A stretch of DNA of 7,922 bases from Bacillota bacterium (GTDB lineage: Bacteria > Bacillota > Clostridia > Oscillospirales > Ruminococcaceae). Below are positions 6,274-7,922 of this stretch, one piece after another. The translations under genes and the position numbers were made by a program. Each line of letters begins with the position of its first letter. Positions within the stretch are counted from its first letter, which is position 1. Under the pieces are notes generated by a model. The model searched no databases, was not told the origin of the DNA, and worked only from the letters and a program-made list of their open reading frames with translations. Where the stretch lies: assembly GCA_023458875.1 (NCBI GenBank), contig JAEWXO010000058.1:1-7922 (forward strand), written 5' to 3'.

Positions 6274-7614
6274 TTATGATACAGGCTTGAAATTGAACTG
6301 AACCTCACTGACAGTAGGAATAAGCGGTTCTGTCAGATTTTCAGGCATACATGCAAGATATACAGTGTCACCATATGAATAAATCTGCTCATATTGTTCG
6401 TATTCATCAGCCTTGATTATTTTTTCAGCATCAGATGAGCTTACAACGCATATTTTTAAAAGCTCCGTCTGCCTGTCCTTGATTTCGTCATACTTATAGA
6501 AAACAACATCTTCGTTTATGATTTTAACCGTTACCTGATCAAGCCATCGCATCGGCAGAATAAATGCATATCCGTCAGTAATGCTGTAATAGCTTGAATA
6601 TTTACGGATCAGCATATTGTTTTCATAAGTATACCAGTTTGTCATAGGAATCTGCTCGGTTTCCGGCTTTTCTTCATAACCTTTGAAAACTGAATTTATC
6701 GGTATTTCAATTGTACCATCACCGTCAATATCCTTTGAAGTAAGAGACGACTGGCGTATTGTTTTGTTTATAGGACCGGTTTCTCCGTTATTTATTGGAA
6801 GTGCTTTAAGATAGATTGTTCCGTCAAGGGTTTCCGGATAAAGTATTTCTGTTATTATGGTATTTGTGTTTATATATGAGTCAATGTAAACGGCAGTAAT
6901 GTCGTTATTAAGCTTTCCGTAAATAAGCTGCACTATTTCATTGGAATTTTCCGAAAGTGCAAGCTGAGGGCCGGATACAAGGATATTGTCGTTATCGAGC
7001 CATTTAAGCTGAGCAATATTTCCTGTAGGAGCGGAATTTATCATAATAAGTTCATTTTTCTTATCATTATTTATGTCACGTATATCCATTATGGAATAAT
7101 TGCCAAGCTGCTGGGGATTTTCCGCCATATTGGTTTTGCTGTCATAGAAGAAAATCTGAGCGCTTTTTTCAGCCTGATTTCCTATACCTAAAATAACGTT
7201 TTTCCTTTTTGACGTTCCAAGCTTTGAAATAAACACACGTTCAATCTCTGTACCGCCTGTTGAAAAGTCATGTACGGATTCCCATTTTCCGTTTTTCTGA
7301 TCAAGAAAATTTATTCTGAGAGTGGAAACATCACTTCCGGTTATGCTTGTCTTTTCATAAAATACAATAGCCTCATCTGTAGGTTCGTCGTCAATATCTG
7401 CCACAACAAATGCTGAAAGATAAGCGCCTGACTTAGGATATTTAAGATTTATTTTGGAGCCTTCAGCTTTAATAAGGGCGTTATAGATTTGTTCATGCTG
7501 TTTACTGAGCTTAGGAGGATTAAGATATGTGTCTATTCCTGAACCAATGGTACAGCCTGTAAGAAAACAGCCGGTTATAATAAACAGCAGTAAAATTGAT
7601 AAAGATTTTTTAAT
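6274..7614 (-). CDS. Lipoprotein with VCBS/FG-GAP-like repeats, apparent AUU start
   Basis: No specific family is recognised. Read from an ATT codon at 7614, the product has 446 residues. It begins with a clear lipoprotein signal: KKS, a hydrophobic run (LSILLLFIITGCF) and a lipobox LTGC with Cys21 (ITGC at Cys16 is an alternative). It should be lipid-anchored on the outside of the membrane. The mature part has calcium-binding-like blades of the VCBS/FG-GAP kind: DIDDEPTDEAIVFY (73-86), DIRDINNDKKNELIMI (177-192) and DIDGDGTIEIP (295-305), suggesting a partial β-propeller. Starting at the first usual codon (GTG 7404, residue 71) would remove the signal peptide and cut the first blade. The frame upstream has a stop before any ATG, GTG or TTG. 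GGGAGG lies exactly 8 bases before the ATT. It precedes the two-component operon on the same strand, so a role as an external sensor or effector for that system is possible but inferred. Confidence 0.85.
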   Translation of the reverse strand: MKKSLSILLLFIITGCFLTGCTIGSGIDTYLNPPKLSKQHEQIYNALIKAEGSKINLKYPKSGAYLSAFVVADIDDEPTDEAIVFYEKTSITGSDVSTLRINFLDQKNGKWESVHDFSTGGTEIERVFISKLGTSKRKNVILGIGNQAEKSAQIFFYDSKTNMAENPQQLGNYSIMDIRDINNDKKNELIMINSAPTGNIAQLKWLDNDNILVSGPQLALSENSNEIVQLIYGKLNNDITAVYIDSYINTNTIITEILYPETLDGTIYLKALPINNGETGPINKTIRQSSLTSKDIDGDGTIEIPINSVFKGYEEKPETEQIPMTNWYTYENNMLIRKYSSYYSITDGYAFILPMRWLDQVTVKIINEDVVFYKYDEIKDRQTELLKICVVSSSDAEKIIKADEYEQYEQIYSYGDTVYLACMPENLTEPLIPTVSEVQFNFKPVS

Positions 7615-7628
7615 ATACAGTTCCTCCC
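7612..7628 (-). promoter_or_regulatory. Ribosome binding site that decides a non-standard ATT start
   Basis: GGGAGG (7623-7628) is followed by the 8-base spacer AACTGTAT and then ATT (7612-7614), which opens the signal peptide. The in-frame CTG at 7618-7620 is only two bases from the Shine-Dalgarno and too close. No ATG, GTG or TTG occurs in frame between the upstream TAA and residue 71. Confidence 0.7.
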
Positions 7629-7699
7629 TTGCGAATATTTAAAATCTGAAATAATATATAAAGGAAATATATTTTATTTGTAAACATATATATAATTAA

Positions 7700-7728
7700 A
7701 TTATATCATAATAATTATTGTTTAGCAA
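7700..7728 (-). promoter_or_regulatory. Promoter of the lipoprotein gene
   Basis: On the minus strand TTGCTA (7723-7728, four of six consensus bases) is separated by 17 bases from a perfect TATAAT (7700-7705). Transcription would start near 7693, leaving a leader of about 80 AT-rich bases before the ATT start. Repeat copy D lies upstream of this promoter, outside the transcript. Confidence 0.65.
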
Positions 7729-7769
7729 TTATTTTTTTGGATAGTTTGAAAATTAATGCAAAAGCGTTA

Positions 7770-7861
7770 CTATTCAGCCATACCATAAAGTGAGGCAGAT
7801 ATGTGAGCGAAGTCCAGGCGACCGCAAAGCCTGGTCGAATCCGCAGATTCGAAATCTCTGC
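7770..7861 (-). repeat. Structured intergenic repeat, copy D
   Basis: This copy has the right-hand end CTATTCAGCCATACC (7770-7784) but lacks a recognisable opposite end, so it is probably truncated near 7861. Hairpin 1 is a perfect 7-bp stem (TCGAATC 7835-7841 with GATTCGA 7846-7852, 4-base loop). Hairpin 2 is a perfect 6-bp stem (CCAGGC 7814-7819 with GCCTGG 7829-7834, 9-base loop). GCAGA and TCTGC can close both as an outer stem. Its sequence is closest to copy B. Confidence 0.8.
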
Positions 7862-7897
7862 AAATATGATTTTTATATGTTACTCTTGTGATACTTG

Positions 7898-7922
7898 TTG
7901 ACAAATTACTCTTTATTGCGTA
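7898..7922 (+). promoter_or_regulatory. Possible promoter cut off by the window edge
   Basis: TTGACA at 7898-7903 is followed by 17 bases and then TA as the last two bases of the window, exactly where a TATAAT box would begin. If the box continues outside, it would drive a + strand gene beyond the window, divergent from the lipoprotein gene. Confidence 0.35.

Overview
The window suggests a low-GC Gram-positive bacterium, most likely a gut-type Clostridia of the Ruminococcaceae/Oscillospiraceae kind. The reasons are strong GGAGG-type ribosome binding sites, AT-rich intergenic DNA, a DUF1385–prmC pair typical of Firmicutes, and a palindromic intergenic repeat of a style I associate with gut Clostridia. 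The taxonomy is inference; no marker gene for it lies in the window.

Layout. Bases 1-184 hold the end of a tRNA cluster on the + strand: a partial tRNA-Met, a complete tRNA-Glu and a strong terminator. Bases 185-1246 are mostly non-coding. They contain a 52-residue membrane-peptide gene on the minus strand (204-362), one copy of a structured repeat (414-515), a MITE-like palindromic repeat (554-718) and an AT-rich stretch with repeated motifs. A consensus promoter at 1248-1276 drives the only + strand protein gene, a small HTH/coiled-coil protein of plasmid type (1326-1871). It converges on a minus-strand block through a shared bidirectional terminator.

The minus-strand block, in transcription order, is: a VCBS/FG-GAP-like lipoprotein (7614-6274), an OmpR-type response regulator (6123-5425), its sensor histidine kinase (5403-3961), a DUF1385 membrane protein (3717-2761) and the release-factor methyltransferase gene prmC (2767-1892). 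Regulator and kinase form a two-component operon. DUF1385 and prmC overlap and look translationally coupled. The lipoprotein gene has no usable ATG, GTG or TTG start ahead of its signal peptide and appears to start at an AUU codon behind an ideal Shine-Dalgarno.

The most unusual feature is a family of about 90-125 bp elements present four times (about 414-515, 3812-3935, 6168-6264, 7770-7861), in both orientations. Each sits upstream of a minus-strand gene start. They share CTATTCAGCC-like inverted ends and a core that folds into two adjacent hairpins with at least one compensatory base-pair change between copies. I do not recognise the family.
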